A stretch of DNA of 48,196 nt from DTU015 sp964406505 (GCA_964406505.1 CAYORX010000014.1:1-48196), one strand, 5' to 3'; positions 7,660-16,910 are shown, counted from the first letter of the stretch. Translations and numbers: made by a program. The notes: generated by a model not told the origin, from the letters alone.

Positions 7660-9447
7660 ATGATTTTGAAAAAACGGATAATAGCAGTAATACTGCTGGG
7701 GATGCTTTTAGTTAGTGGTTGCACGCCAAAGGAACCTGTTACTGTGGATGATGAGCCTATAAAGCTTTCCTTGCTTGCGTTGTCTGCAGATGAAAAAGCG
7801 GCTAATATTGCCCGAGATCAACTTAAGAAAGCGGGGTTTGAAATTGAAGTAAAAATTTATCCTGACAATGGTACCATGGTTGCTGCGGCGGAGACAGGGA
7901 AGTACGATATGATGATTCGCTCATATTCTGGCTGTGGTTCACCCGATGCAAATGTAAGGGGACCGTTTCATAGCGAAGGTACATGGAATGTGTCGCAATA
8001 TCGTGATTCTGAAGTTGATGAACTGATTGATAACGCGGCTTCGCAATCCGGAGACGTAGCAGATGAATTGTATAAAGAATTGGAGCAGATTCTTGTTGTA
8101 GATAAGGCCTATACTGTACCTTTATACAATGGAAGGAAAACTTATGCGGTTAATAAAAATATTGTTGCCCCAGAATCCATTGAAACAAGCGTAGGGGGAG
8201 CCCGATGGTTATGGTCTACTGATTATATTGACAAATCCCTTAGAGATAGCAGACCGTACAACATGGGCATTCCATGGCCGAACCCGAACAATTTTGACTG
8301 CCTCCAGGGAAGAGATGGTAGCACGTACTATCAGCGTACCAACATAAATGTGCCTTTGATCCAGTGTGTTATGGGTGGCGATATAATTACCCGTGGTTCT
8401 TTAACAAAAACTTATGCTATTGGGGAAGGTAATTTGGATCTTTATTTTCTTTTGAGAACTGATGTCAACTTTGGTACTGTTAAAGATGGTGAAGCAATTG
8501 ATACTGGAATGCTGGTCTCGGCTGAAGATGTTAAATTTACTTACGATCGAGCAATAGAAAACATAACTCCAAACGCCTTAGGTGCAAGTTACCTTTCTTT
8601 TGTTGACGAAGTAATTATCTTGGATGACATTGAGTTGTTAAAAACCGTCGCTACTTCAGGGTCAGACAAATCAATTTTTGACACACTTAACACAGGATTG
8701 GACAAACCATTTACTGCTCTTGCTTCTGGGAGAAATGATGTGAATGCCGATGCCGGAAAATATCAAGTTGTGCATATAAAACTGAAAGAACCATATCCCC
8801 AACAATTGGTGACCCTTGCGGCGGGTCAAGTTAGCATAGTACCTAAGGAGATTATTGAACCGTTTAATGCCGGGATTACAGTAGACAACTATGATCCAAC
8901 TACTGATATTTTATATGGTGATCCAACTACTTTAACTAAAGGCACTGATCATGGTATGTATTTTAGTGGTCAATATGTTTTGTTATATGTTGATGATTAT
9001 GGCTCATATCTAGAGCGTAATCCGGGATTTGCACCCGAGTCTGAGGATGCAGCCTTGATTAAAAACGTTAATATGCTTGCAATTGCGGATAATGCTACCC
9101 AAACTGCTGCCCTACGTAACGGGGAAATAGATGAAGGGGCACCAACTGGCGAAAACATTAAACTTGCCGAGCAGGATGAAAACATTACGGTCGTGAAAAC
9201 GCCCTCAGTGGCTGTTACATCTATTTATTGTGTTATGTTTGGTGAGAGCAAAATGGTTGATGAAAATCTTAGGAAAGCTGTTTTTAGTGCTATAAATATG
9301 GATGAAGTAATAGCTGTTATAGGATCAGATATGGCGGTTCCCACTGGTTCAAATCTGTGCATGTTGGATACTGGATTTGTACCAAAGCAGGATCTGGCTA
9401 AATCTGCTGAGTATCTTGCTGCGTATCGCGAATCTCGAAAAAACTAG
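7660..9447 (+). CDS. peptide-binding lipoprotein, SBP_5 family in circularly permuted order
   Basis: This 595-residue lipoprotein (signal peptide with lipobox LVSG-Cys21) follows a strong AGGAGG. Residues ~32-170 resemble the C-terminal lobe of SBP_5 proteins: DEPIKLSLLAL, the helix ANIARDQLKKAGFEIEVKIY, YRDSEVDELIDNA, and AYTVPLYNGRKTYAV. Residues ~195-595 then give the N-terminal part: LLRTDVNFGTV, LVSAEDVKFTYDRAI, VHIKLKEPYPQ, VPKEIIE, YLERNPGFAPE, TAALRNGEIDEG, NLRKAVFSAINMDEV and a final DLAKSAEYLAAYRESRKN. In ordinary family members that last motif runs directly into the segment that here begins the mature protein. The order is therefore rotated, without any frameshift. It should bind the peptide ligand for the permeases at 2632-5628. 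Confidence 0.88.
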   Translation: MILKKRIIAVILLGMLLVSGCTPKEPVTVDDEPIKLSLLALSADEKAANIARDQLKKAGFEIEVKIYPDNGTMVAAAETGKYDMMIRSYSGCGSPDANVRGPFHSEGTWNVSQYRDSEVDELIDNAASQSGDVADELYKELEQILVVDKAYTVPLYNGRKTYAVNKNIVAPESIETSVGGARWLWSTDYIDKSLRDSRPYNMGIPWPNPNNFDCLQGRDGSTYYQRTNINVPLIQCVMGGDIITRGSLTKTYAIGEGNLDLYFLLRTDVNFGTVKDGEAIDTGMLVSAEDVKFTYDRAIENITPNALGASYLSFVDEVIILDDIELLKTVATSGSDKSIFDTLNTGLDKPFTALASGRNDVNADAGKYQVVHIKLKEPYPQQLVTLAAGQVSIVPKEIIEPFNAGITVDNYDPTTDILYGDPTTLTKGTDHGMYFSGQYVLLYVDDYGSYLERNPGFAPESEDAALIKNVNMLAIADNATQTAALRNGEIDEGAPTGENIKLAEQDENITVVKTPSVAVTSIYCVMFGESKMVDENLRKAVFSAINMDEVIAVIGSDMAVPTGSNLCMLDTGFVPKQDLAKSAEYLAAYRESRKN

Positions 9448-9792
9448 GCTTTGTTGTGGGTGCGCTGACTGTAATACGATAAAATGAAGTGGATCGGTAT
9501 TATTGTATTATTATTTCAGGCATTGCCTTTATTATAGTTAGAGGCTGAAGGTCTTGTGTTCGAAATTATGTAAAGTCAGCTTAAATTTCTTAATAATTTT
9601 ATGACAACAGGTTTAGAAAATGTAAAACTTAGTTTCAAGTCTATAGGGCGGCATGTGGTTTGATATCAATGTTCTCCAATATATTGCTTGATTTGAGTAA
9701 ACTATAAACCTAATCGCATGCCGCCCTTTTAGGCTAATTGTAAAAGCAAATTTACTGATTCCGGCGTACACCGCTCGTTAAGGTTATCTCGT
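9448..9792. other. intergenic after the importer operon
   Basis: No gene is seen here. The region contains the long-loop inverted repeat at 9645-9730 and runs into an IS30 remnant. Confidence 0.5.
9645..9730 (+). terminator. inverted repeat with T-run ending the importer operon
   Basis: AGGGCGGCATG at 9645-9655 is exactly complementary to CATGCCGCCCT at 9717-9727 and is followed by a T-run to 9730. The loop of about 61 bases is long for a simple terminator. It may be a terminator interrupted by extra sequence, or element ends flanking a small insertion. Confidence 0.5.
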
Positions 9793-10140
9793 CTATGTAA
9801 AATCATCAAGTGAACTTCCTTTTGGTATCATTCGCTTGATTGCTACGTGTGATTCTTCTACCCTAGGCTGTTGCCAATAAGTTTGGTGAAGATTGTTGAA
9901 AATTTTAATATATCCTTCCAGGCGATAATTGAAATATACGATACATTTCACCTGGCGCTGGCGCTTCTTACGCTTTTTGTACCGGATCTTGCATGGAATA
10001 TCTATGTTTCTGAAGGAAAAGTATTTCTGATCGGTGCATGTATAATAGGTGTAAAGAGTTTTAATTTTGAGTGATAACTTATCCATACGATTACCGCGAA
10101 TGTGATGAAGCGATTGTTCATTTTTTATGAGAGGGTTCAA
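9793..10140 (-). pseudogene. IS30-family transposase remnant, internally deleted
   Basis: The minus-strand frame matches an IS30-type transposase in order but with the middle missing. NEQSLHHIRGNRMDKLSL, IKTLYTYYT and FSFRNIDIPCKIRYKKRKK correspond to the helix-turn-helix and linker region. It then jumps to EESHVAIKRMIPKGSSLDDFT, which corresponds to the C-terminal motif around PKGTSFD. The catalytic DDE core is absent, so it is inactive. The assignment rests on motif recall, not a search. Confidence 0.6.
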
Positions 10141-10486
10141 GAGAAGATTAGTCTCGTGTCGACTTTATTTTCATTTAGATTTTTTCAATTGCAAAATTGA
10201 AGTGCACTTCTTTGGATGTGGTGCTTGGCACCTTGCCCATCTTTGTTCTCCCATCCTTAACCCTTAAAATGCGTTTTTGTCCGTTTTTCCATATTTTTGA
10301 TTTGTTTTCGCCTGCTTAGGTTTAGAACTTCTACATTTAAAAACTAAAAACTAATGTATTGGCACAATATATGTTAAAGCATGTTTTTCAAATATGTTAA
10401 ACGCATTGTCATATCCGAGGGCAAGAAATCGAAATAGCTTTTGAAAACATACTTAGTGAAGTTCGGTTGAGGAAGGTGGAAGTTCT
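10141..10486. other. intergenic upstream of the Nramp-like gene
   Basis: No gene is seen. It is A/T-rich in its second half and must hold the promoter of the 10487-14760 operon, but I could not pick -35/-10 boxes with acceptable spacing. The first part may belong to the decayed IS30 element. Confidence 0.4.
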
Positions 10487-11782
10487 ATGAGTAATCAAGA
10501 AACCGCCCAAGTTTCGGGGGATTCCGGGTATACCTGGAAGGGTGCATGGAAACGATGGGTAGCAGTGCTTGGACCTACTTCGCTTGTTGCTTCTGTCGCA
10601 ATGGGGCCTGGAACTACTGGTGATATGATCGCTTCCGGGGCTAGTTTTGGATATAAAATAGGCTGGTTTATCGTACTTACCGCCTTTTGGGCAGTTCTTG
10701 GTACTTATTTAGTTGGTAGGGTAACCTGTGTAACCGGATTGTCTGCCATAGAACTTGCCGAAAAATACTTTGGCAGGTGGGCGGGGTGGGCCGTGTTTAT
10801 TTTAATGACTTTAATCATTCTTCCAATTGAAGCTTTTACCGGGCAGGTTGTGGGGGAAACTTTTCACTTTATGTTTCCATTCTTGTCGTCTAACGTATGG
10901 CTTGTAGTTTGGCTTGTGATAATTCTCTATCTATATGTTTATAAGGGTAGCAAAGAGTTTATATCGACGGTTTCTACATATTTGGTAGCAATAATGACCC
11001 TAGCCTTTCTTATTAACTTCATATGGGTAGGACCCGACTGGAAACAGTTAGGTAGCGGGCTTGTAGTACCTTGGGTACCGAGTGGCTCTGAAGGTATGAT
11101 GATGTTTGTAGGTGTTCTTGGTGGCAGCGTAGGGATTATAAACTTGATGGTCTACGGGTACACAGTCAAATCTACAGGTTGGAGGGTCAAAGATATCCCC
11201 GTAATGGCAGTAGATAACACAGTGTTCATGGGAATACTGTTCGCGCTATTTAGTCTAGGGATTTATTGGTCAGGTGCCAGTGTTTTACCAGGAAAAGCTG
11301 TAGGTTCGCCTCTTGATGCCGCTGCCGCTCTTGAGCCAATTGCCGGTGCTTTCTCCAAATGGTTGTTCTCCATTGGGTATTTTGCCGCATCTCTAACTAG
11401 CGGCGCTGGGGCATGTTTTATCGTCGCTTGGATGCTTCGTGATTTAGTTAAATGGGAGGTTAAGGGAGATGTAATGCGAGATAGGCGGTTCAAGATACTG
11501 TCTGGTCTTGTATTAGGTATGTGGTTGTTTGGGCCAGTTGTGGGATCATTTCTACCGCCCATCACTCTAATGATTTTTGGCATGCAATTATTTGCTGTCG
11601 GTACACCGCCTATTGTGCTTTTATATTTGCTCGTCTGTCGAAGACGAGATATTATGGGTGATTTTATTACCGGTTGGTTTACAGTAATTGCGGTAACGAT
11701 TATGTTTTTAGCCTCATCTTATTTAGCTTATCAAGCGATCGTTACAAATATCATACCAATGCTTACTGGTGGCGGAGCTTAA
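10487..11782 (+). CDS. Nramp-related (LeuT-fold) transporter lacking the metal motifs
   Basis: This membrane protein of 431 residues and about eleven spans aligns by pattern to the Nramp family: GPTSLVASVAMGPGTTGDMIASGASFGY in place of the TM1 region, then conserved TM2-TM5 features. The metal-binding DPGN of TM1 reads G40-P41-G42-T43, and the TM6 Met-Pro-His motif is replaced by Gly212-Gly213-Ser214-Val215-Gly216. True manganese/iron transport is therefore unlikely. The ribosome site GGAAGGTGG precedes the ATG. It heads an operon with an M24 peptidase and an N-acyl-D-amino-acid deacylase, which suggests an organic substrate such as an amino-acid derivative; that is inference. Confidence 0.82.
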   Translation: MSNQETAQVSGDSGYTWKGAWKRWVAVLGPTSLVASVAMGPGTTGDMIASGASFGYKIGWFIVLTAFWAVLGTYLVGRVTCVTGLSAIELAEKYFGRWAGWAVFILMTLIILPIEAFTGQVVGETFHFMFPFLSSNVWLVVWLVIILYLYVYKGSKEFISTVSTYLVAIMTLAFLINFIWVGPDWKQLGSGLVVPWVPSGSEGMMMFVGVLGGSVGIINLMVYGYTVKSTGWRVKDIPVMAVDNTVFMGILFALFSLGIYWSGASVLPGKAVGSPLDAAAALEPIAGAFSKWLFSIGYFAASLTSGAGACFIVAWMLRDLVKWEVKGDVMRDRRFKILSGLVLGMWLFGPVVGSFLPPITLMIFGMQLFAVGTPPIVLLYLLVCRRRDIMGDFITGWFTVIAVTIMFLASSYLAYQAIVTNIIPMLTGGGA

Positions 11783-11812
11783 AAAGCGACCTGAATTTAC
11801 GAGGGAGGTAGT

Positions 11813-13048
11813 TTGAACGTGCCAGGGAAATATGGTGTTTCGAAGGTTTCGTATGAATGGGATAACAGGGTTCGGTGGTTAGATATGCCATTTCCCATAG
11901 AAGAGTATAAAGAAAGAATTCAACGTCTGAGAAAGGCAATGGTCGAAGAAGGTTTAGACGGTTTACTTTTGTATTCATGCCCCAATGATAAAAGTGCAGT
12001 GAGGTGGGTAGGAAACTTTGATAGTTTCTTTGGTAATACAATCATAGTGTTGCCCCTTGAAGGGGAACTTGTCCTATGTACCGATTCTGTAATGCACAGC
12101 GAACCAATGCATACCCAGATTTGGACATCCTGGATCGAAGATGTACGTTGGGCACATCATCCGGCAACTGTTCGCACAGCTGAAAATATGACGGATTATG
12201 TGCGTGATGCTGTACGGGAACTTGGGATATTTGGCGGTAAACTAGGGCTTGTCGGAGATAGGTGGATGCCGTATCAAGTGATGTCTGATTTGATAAGTGG
12301 GTTAGAAGGTTCAGAAATAATTCCGGCCACAGATCTATTTGTTTATACAAAACGGGTTAGGAGCCCTAGGGAAATTGAAATGATTAAGATAGCAGCTTTG
12401 CAAGCATCACGGGGACACGAAGCTATTTTAAACATAATCAAGCCTGGCATGAGCGAATATGAACTTGCCGCCGAATCAAGCCGGGCTATGCTTTTACATG
12501 GGGCTCACGAATTTTCTTTCCCTTTAGCTTTGACTACAGGCCCCCGTGCAGGATTGAAGCATGGGTACCCATCGGCTCGCAGAGTTAAAGAAGGGGATTT
12601 CATTTTTGTAGACTTAGGTACTTCGTATCATGGTTATCTAAGTGATGTGGGCCGGACATTTGTGCTTGGAAAACCAGATGATATGCAGCTCAGAATGCAA
12701 CAAACTGCATTGGCAATGAATCTGAGTGTACTTGAAACAACCAAACCTGGTGTGCGAATTTGCGACGTACAGTCCGCTTGTGAAAAAATAGCTAATGATG
12801 CTAACTTAGGCGAATATTATTTTCCTACAGGTTTCGGTCATGGTATTGCCACGGCTTTTGCAGAGATGCCAGTACTATTTCCGGATAATGAAGCTATATT
12901 TGAAGCTGGAATGACTTTTGCATCAGAGCCCATGATCGTCGTAGAAGGCGTCGGTACAGCATGTTATGAGGATATAATGTTAGTGACAGAAAAGGGATGC
13001 GTATCCCTTTCCGATGCTCGTAGGCTCATTTACATAGATATATTATAA
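11813..13048 (+). CDS. M24-family metallopeptidase (Xaa-Pro aminopeptidase/creatinase type)
   Basis: This 411-residue protein has an N-terminal creatinase-like domain (to about residue 175) and a C-terminal pita-bread domain. The five metal ligands are visible: Asp267 (VDLGT), Asp278 (SDVGRTF), His343 (GFGHGIA), Glu372 (ASEPM) and Glu386 (YEDIML). Members cleave X-Pro bonds or hydrolyse creatine-like amidines in the cytoplasm. GAGGGAGG precedes both a TTG at 11813 and a GTG at 11819, so the start is uncertain by two codons. It lies 30 bases after the transporter and before a D-aminoacylase. The most likely role is hydrolysis of an imported peptide or amide; the exact substrate cannot be read from sequence. 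Confidence 0.88.
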   Translation: MNVPGKYGVSKVSYEWDNRVRWLDMPFPIEEYKERIQRLRKAMVEEGLDGLLLYSCPNDKSAVRWVGNFDSFFGNTIIVLPLEGELVLCTDSVMHSEPMHTQIWTSWIEDVRWAHHPATVRTAENMTDYVRDAVRELGIFGGKLGLVGDRWMPYQVMSDLISGLEGSEIIPATDLFVYTKRVRSPREIEMIKIAALQASRGHEAILNIIKPGMSEYELAAESSRAMLLHGAHEFSFPLALTTGPRAGLKHGYPSARRVKEGDFIFVDLGTSYHGYLSDVGRTFVLGKPDDMQLRMQQTALAMNLSVLETTKPGVRICDVQSACEKIANDANLGEYYFPTGFGHGIATAFAEMPVLFPDNEAIFEAGMTFASEPMIVVEGVGTACYEDIMLVTEKGCVSLSDARRLIYIDIL

Positions 13049-13068
13049 AGGGATGAAAGGTAAATAAA

Positions 13069-13091
13069 AAGGGGTGCTTAAAGCACTCCTT
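13069..13091 (+). promoter_or_regulatory. intercistronic hairpin
   Basis: AAGGGGTGCTT and AAGCACTCCTT form a near-perfect stem with one G-T wobble in the gap between the M24 peptidase and the D-aminoacylase. No T-run follows. It may protect the upstream message or attenuate the downstream gene. Confidence 0.5.
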
Positions 13092-13122
13092 ATAAATTCG
13101 CTGGGCAATAGGGGGTGGTCAA

Positions 13123-14760
13123 ATGTTAGAACTATTAATTTCAGGTGGCATTGTATTTGATGGAAGCGGTAGTGCCGGTCAAAGGCTAGATATCGGTATT
13201 TCACAGAATCGGCTTAAACTTTTTGCTACCGGTTCTGCACCTAAGGCGGCAAAGACTTTAGATGCAACAAATTTAGTCATTGCCCCAGGTTTTATAGATG
13301 TTCATTCTCATTCGGATCTGTCGCTATTAGCACTTCCTACACTTTACGACAAGATTATGCAAGGTGTAACTACTGAAATAATAGGTAATTGCGGATTATC
13401 GCCATATCCTTTAACGAATATGATTTGCGGAAATGAAAAAGAAGTTTCACGAGACAGGTCCGCTAACCAACAAATACAAAACGAGCGGTTAACTATGATT
13501 GCCCATGATCTTATGCGATTAGTTGCACCTTTCGATTGGACTCCCGAATGGAGAACATGTTCAGAATATTTAAAGACAGTTAAAAAAGTTGGTAGTGATA
13601 CAAACATTGTCACCTTGGTAGGCCACAGTACTTTAAGGGCCGCGGTTATGGGAATTGCTGATCGGTCTGCCACTAATCATGAATTACAGCAAATGGAACG
13701 TCTTTTGGAACAGTGTTTAGACCAAGGGTCTGCCGGAATGTCCTTAGGGCTGCTTTATGCACCAGGATGTTATGCCGACTTACGCGAACTATCCTCGCTA
13801 GCAACAGTTGTTGCGTCAAGGGGTGGCGTTGTTGCCTCGCATATGAGAAATTATGGAGGTGATATCACTAACTCTCTGGAAGAAATGTTGGAAATGGCTA
13901 AATTAAGCGGTGTCAAATTACAGATATCTCATATGATGGCACCCAACGCACAAACAGCGAATAAAGCGCTGAAGCTATTAGCGGCGGCGCGAAATAATAA
14001 TATCCATGTGTGGTACGATCAATACCCTTATACCCGTGCTATGACATCCGCGTTAACTTTGTTGCCACCTTGGGCTTTAGCAGGCGGACGTGAGCAAACC
14101 GTTGAAAGATTAGCAGATGAGGATTCAAGAAATCGAATTGCTTGCGATATTCAAAATGGTATATCGGGATGGGAAAATATTGTCGCTTCAGTAGGTTGGA
14201 GCAATATCGTGATAATAGAGCCGTCTGAGCACCAATGGGCTAAGATGAATTTGACACATGTTCACGAACATACAGGACAGCCGCCTTTAAAATGTTATCT
14301 AAAGTTTTTGCAAGAAACTGAGGCGATGGGAACGATTACCGTAGCTTTAACTGACGAGCAAGCCCTAGAAATTTTTATGAAAGATACATATCAGTGTTTC
14401 GGAAGCGATGGAATGCCGAGAGTAGGACTTACTCATCCCCGGACGTATGGTACATACCCTCGCATAATCGGCACTTATTGCCGAGACAAAAATGTATTGG
14501 AACTTGAGGAAGCTATTCAAAAATGCACATCTATTCCAGCCCAAAGGTTTGGAATTACAGATAGGGGGTTGGTCGTAGACGATGCTTATGCCGATTTAGT
14601 AGTTTTTAGCTTAAAAGATATTGATGATCGGGGTTCATATACCAGGGTATCTGAGCCCTCCGGCATAGTTTACGTTTTGGTAAACGGTCAGATAGTAGTG
14701 GACGAAGGTAAACCTACAGGCATTAAGCCTGGTGAACTCCTGTTAGGTTCTGGCTTCTGA
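13123..14760 (+). CDS. N-acyl-D-amino-acid deacylase (D-aminoacylase, amidohydrolase superfamily)
   Basis: The 545-residue product has the amidohydrolase signature VHSHSD (His61, His63), the Cys90 in IIGNCGLSPYP characteristic of D-aminoacylases, SHMRNYGGD, the second histidine site QISHMM, and the late motif SDGMPRVGLTHPRTYG. The family removes the acyl group from N-acyl-D-amino acids (or N-carbamoyl relatives) in the cytoplasm using zinc. Length is slightly above the usual 480-530. The start ATG is set by GGGGGTGG seven bases upstream. It is last in the operon with the Nramp-like carrier and M24 peptidase, and complements the D-aminopeptidase at 1473-2318. Confidence 0.92.
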   Translation: MLELLISGGIVFDGSGSAGQRLDIGISQNRLKLFATGSAPKAAKTLDATNLVIAPGFIDVHSHSDLSLLALPTLYDKIMQGVTTEIIGNCGLSPYPLTNMICGNEKEVSRDRSANQQIQNERLTMIAHDLMRLVAPFDWTPEWRTCSEYLKTVKKVGSDTNIVTLVGHSTLRAAVMGIADRSATNHELQQMERLLEQCLDQGSAGMSLGLLYAPGCYADLRELSSLATVVASRGGVVASHMRNYGGDITNSLEEMLEMAKLSGVKLQISHMMAPNAQTANKALKLLAAARNNNIHVWYDQYPYTRAMTSALTLLPPWALAGGREQTVERLADEDSRNRIACDIQNGISGWENIVASVGWSNIVIIEPSEHQWAKMNLTHVHEHTGQPPLKCYLKFLQETEAMGTITVALTDEQALEIFMKDTYQCFGSDGMPRVGLTHPRTYGTYPRIIGTYCRDKNVLELEEAIQKCTSIPAQRFGITDRGLVVDDAYADLVVFSLKDIDDRGSYTRVSEPSGIVYVLVNGQIVVDEGKPTGIKPGELLLGSGF

Positions 14761-15013
14761 AACAGGAATAAAACACTGTTTGCTATTAATCAAAACTATT
14801 TGAATATTTCCCTGTTTTGCTTCATTATGTAAGAGGATTTAATTAACATTCGCGCTTTTATTGATATGAAAGATGTAAATTAAGATCTCTCGTTGCGAAA
14901 ATAAAGTTATGAGCGAAATTCAGTATGAATATGAAAGGTCGTCCAAGTTCCATAAATAAATCTACTGTGTCGAACCGTGTTTGTTTTGGCAGGTCCTGTG
15001 AAAGGTGAATTCG

Positions 15014-15916
15014 GTGATTCACGTTACAAATCTTAGCAAGATTTATCATAATGGCAAAGGCATTTTCGACGTAAACTTCTCCATTGCAAAAGGAGAAGCA
15101 TTTGGTTTTTTGGGTCCTAACGGTGCCGGTAAAACCACTACTATTCGGGTTTTGTTAGGATTTACTACCCCTACTAAAGGATCGTGTACCATCAACGGGC
15201 TTGATTGCAGAACCCAAACGGCGAAAATACAACAATGGTTGGGTTACGTACCTGGAGAAATCGCATTTCCTGCTGGCATGACGGGTGGTCAATTTTTACA
15301 ATTTATGGGTGATATGCGTGGTATCAAAGAAATGGATATGCGAGATGATCTTATTCAGCGTTTCGAGTTAGATACTGACCTTCTCATTCATAAAATGTCT
15401 AAAGGAACTAGGCAAAAACTTGCTTTGATCGCCGCGTTTATGCACGATCCTAGTGTACTCATCCTCGATGAACCTACAAGCGGACTAGATCCACTTATGC
15501 AAAGGCGTTTTGTTGAGTTAATTCTTGCTGAAAAGGGCCGAGGCAAAACAATCCTAATGTCGTCGCATCAGTTCCATGAAATTGAAACCACATGCACTCG
15601 GGCAGCCATAATCGCTGAAGGTAAAATTGCTGCGGTGGAAGATATTATCACCTTAAAAACTTCCAGTCGAAAAAGCTATTTGGTTACGGTGGCAAGTCAA
15701 CGAGATGTGTGCAGAATAATGGCAAGTGGCCTAGAGTGTTCATTAATTACCCACAATCAAGTTGAAATATTTATTACTCATGATTACACGAAAATGTTAT
15801 CTACCCTTGCTAAATGTCAGGTGAGCGCATTGGAAGCACCAACTCAGACATTGGAACAAACATTTATAAGATACTATGGGAAAGGAACTACGCAAAATGA
15901 CATGGGCGCTATTTAA
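15014..15916 (+). CDS. ABC-2 type exporter ATP-binding protein
   Basis: This is a single-domain ATPase of about 300 residues. Walker A is GPNGAGKTT, signature MSKGTRQK (the SKGxRQK variant common in ABC-2 drug/bacitracin exporters), Walker B VLILDEPTSGLDP and H-loop SSHQFHE. The GTG at 15014 has AAAGG about nine bases before it; the GTG at 15005 overlaps that site and is less likely. The neighbour immediately downstream encodes the membrane subunit. The substrate is unknown; such pairs often export antimicrobials or move cell-envelope components. Confidence 0.88.
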   Translation: MIHVTNLSKIYHNGKGIFDVNFSIAKGEAFGFLGPNGAGKTTTIRVLLGFTTPTKGSCTINGLDCRTQTAKIQQWLGYVPGEIAFPAGMTGGQFLQFMGDMRGIKEMDMRDDLIQRFELDTDLLIHKMSKGTRQKLALIAAFMHDPSVLILDEPTSGLDPLMQRRFVELILAEKGRGKTILMSSHQFHEIETTCTRAAIIAEGKIAAVEDIITLKTSSRKSYLVTVASQRDVCRIMASGLECSLITHNQVEIFITHDYTKMLSTLAKCQVSALEAPTQTLEQTFIRYYGKGTTQNDMGAI

Positions 15917-16697
15917 AGCGAATATCAAAAGTGCACGTACGATTTGGCTAATCATGGCGCTGGTGTTTGTACTATATTTCGCCATTATACTGTCTATGTA
16001 TGACCCGGAAAGCACTGAAAAACTAAATCAAATGCTTGAAATGTTTCCTGATGCTTTAATTAAGGCGCTTGGACTCGAACAAGTTGATGAAACGCTGCTG
16101 TCTTTTGTAACTACATATATGTACGGCGTACAACTTTTGCTTTACCCCATGGCAGTTTCCATGGTAGTTAATCATCGGTTAGTTGCAGCGCATGTAGATA
16201 AAGGCAGTATGGCATATTTCTTATCTACCCCTAACAGCAGAAGTAAAATTGTTGTCACACAAGCAGCTTTTAGTTTAGTATCTATGGCTACTTTTTTTAC
16301 AACAGTGACTGTTTGCAGTTTGGCGCTTTCAGAGATTATGTATCCTGGCGCTATGGATGTAGGCGGATTCATTTTGTTGAATATCTATGCTATGTTCATG
16401 TATTTTGCAATTGGTGGAATTGGCTTTTTGGCCTCGTGTATTGCTCATGACAGCGGAATTAGTTTAGGAATAGGAATCGGTATACCCCTTGGTTTTTTGG
16501 TTTTCCAAATGGTAGGTGACGCAGGTGTTAAATTTGCATGGCTTAGTAAGCTATCTTTATACAGTTTGTATCAACCAGATAAAATTATAGTTGGTGACAC
16601 AGTCGGTTATTTTGGTATGTTAGCGTTTTTGGTAATTTCCGCACTGTTATACGGCACAGGTGTGTGGATTTTTAATCGGCGGGATTTTCACGTATGA
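15897..16697 (+). CDS. ABC-2 type exporter permease
   Basis: This hydrophobic protein of about 266 residues has six predicted spans and begins MTWALFKANIKSARTIW, a typical ABC-2 permease N-terminus. The ATG at 15876 is possible, but GGGAAAGGAAC sits eight bases before the ATG at 15897, which I prefer. It overlaps the ATPase gene by 20 bases, consistent with coupled translation. Together they form one exporter of unknown substrate. Confidence 0.85.
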   Translation: MTWALFKANIKSARTIWLIMALVFVLYFAIILSMYDPESTEKLNQMLEMFPDALIKALGLEQVDETLLSFVTTYMYGVQLLLYPMAVSMVVNHRLVAAHVDKGSMAYFLSTPNSRSKIVVTQAAFSLVSMATFFTTVTVCSLALSEIMYPGAMDVGGFILLNIYAMFMYFAIGGIGFLASCIAHDSGISLGIGIGIPLGFLVFQMVGDAGVKFAWLSKLSLYSLYQPDKIIVGDTVGYFGMLAFLVISALLYGTGVWIFNRRDFHV

Positions 16698-16910
16698 ACT
16701 GCGCGATTTTAGTTACACCGATCTAACGCCGATCTAACCGAAGGATCAGCCCCGATATACGATAGTTGTAGGCAGACGTGTAATTTTTGCAAATAATTAA
16801 CTTCAAACTGTTAAACGATCGATTTATGTCATGTTGAAACCTTTTTTTGAAAACTACGTCGAACTAAGACAAACGCTCTATGGTTAAAATTATTAAAAAA
16901 GGAAGCCGGG

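Noticed and set aside
7660..9447. The rotated order as a frameshifted or recombined pseudogene
   Set aside because: The frame is continuous for 595 codons with an intact signal peptide, lipobox and ribosome site, and every expected SBP_5 block is present once.
9871..10074. A plus-strand 67-codon open frame
   Set aside because: It is antisense to the IS30 remnant, which explains the sequence better.
10487..11782. A manganese/iron Nramp (MntH) call
   Set aside because: Both metal-coordinating motifs are replaced (GPGT and GGSVG), and the neighbours are peptide and acylamino-acid hydrolases.
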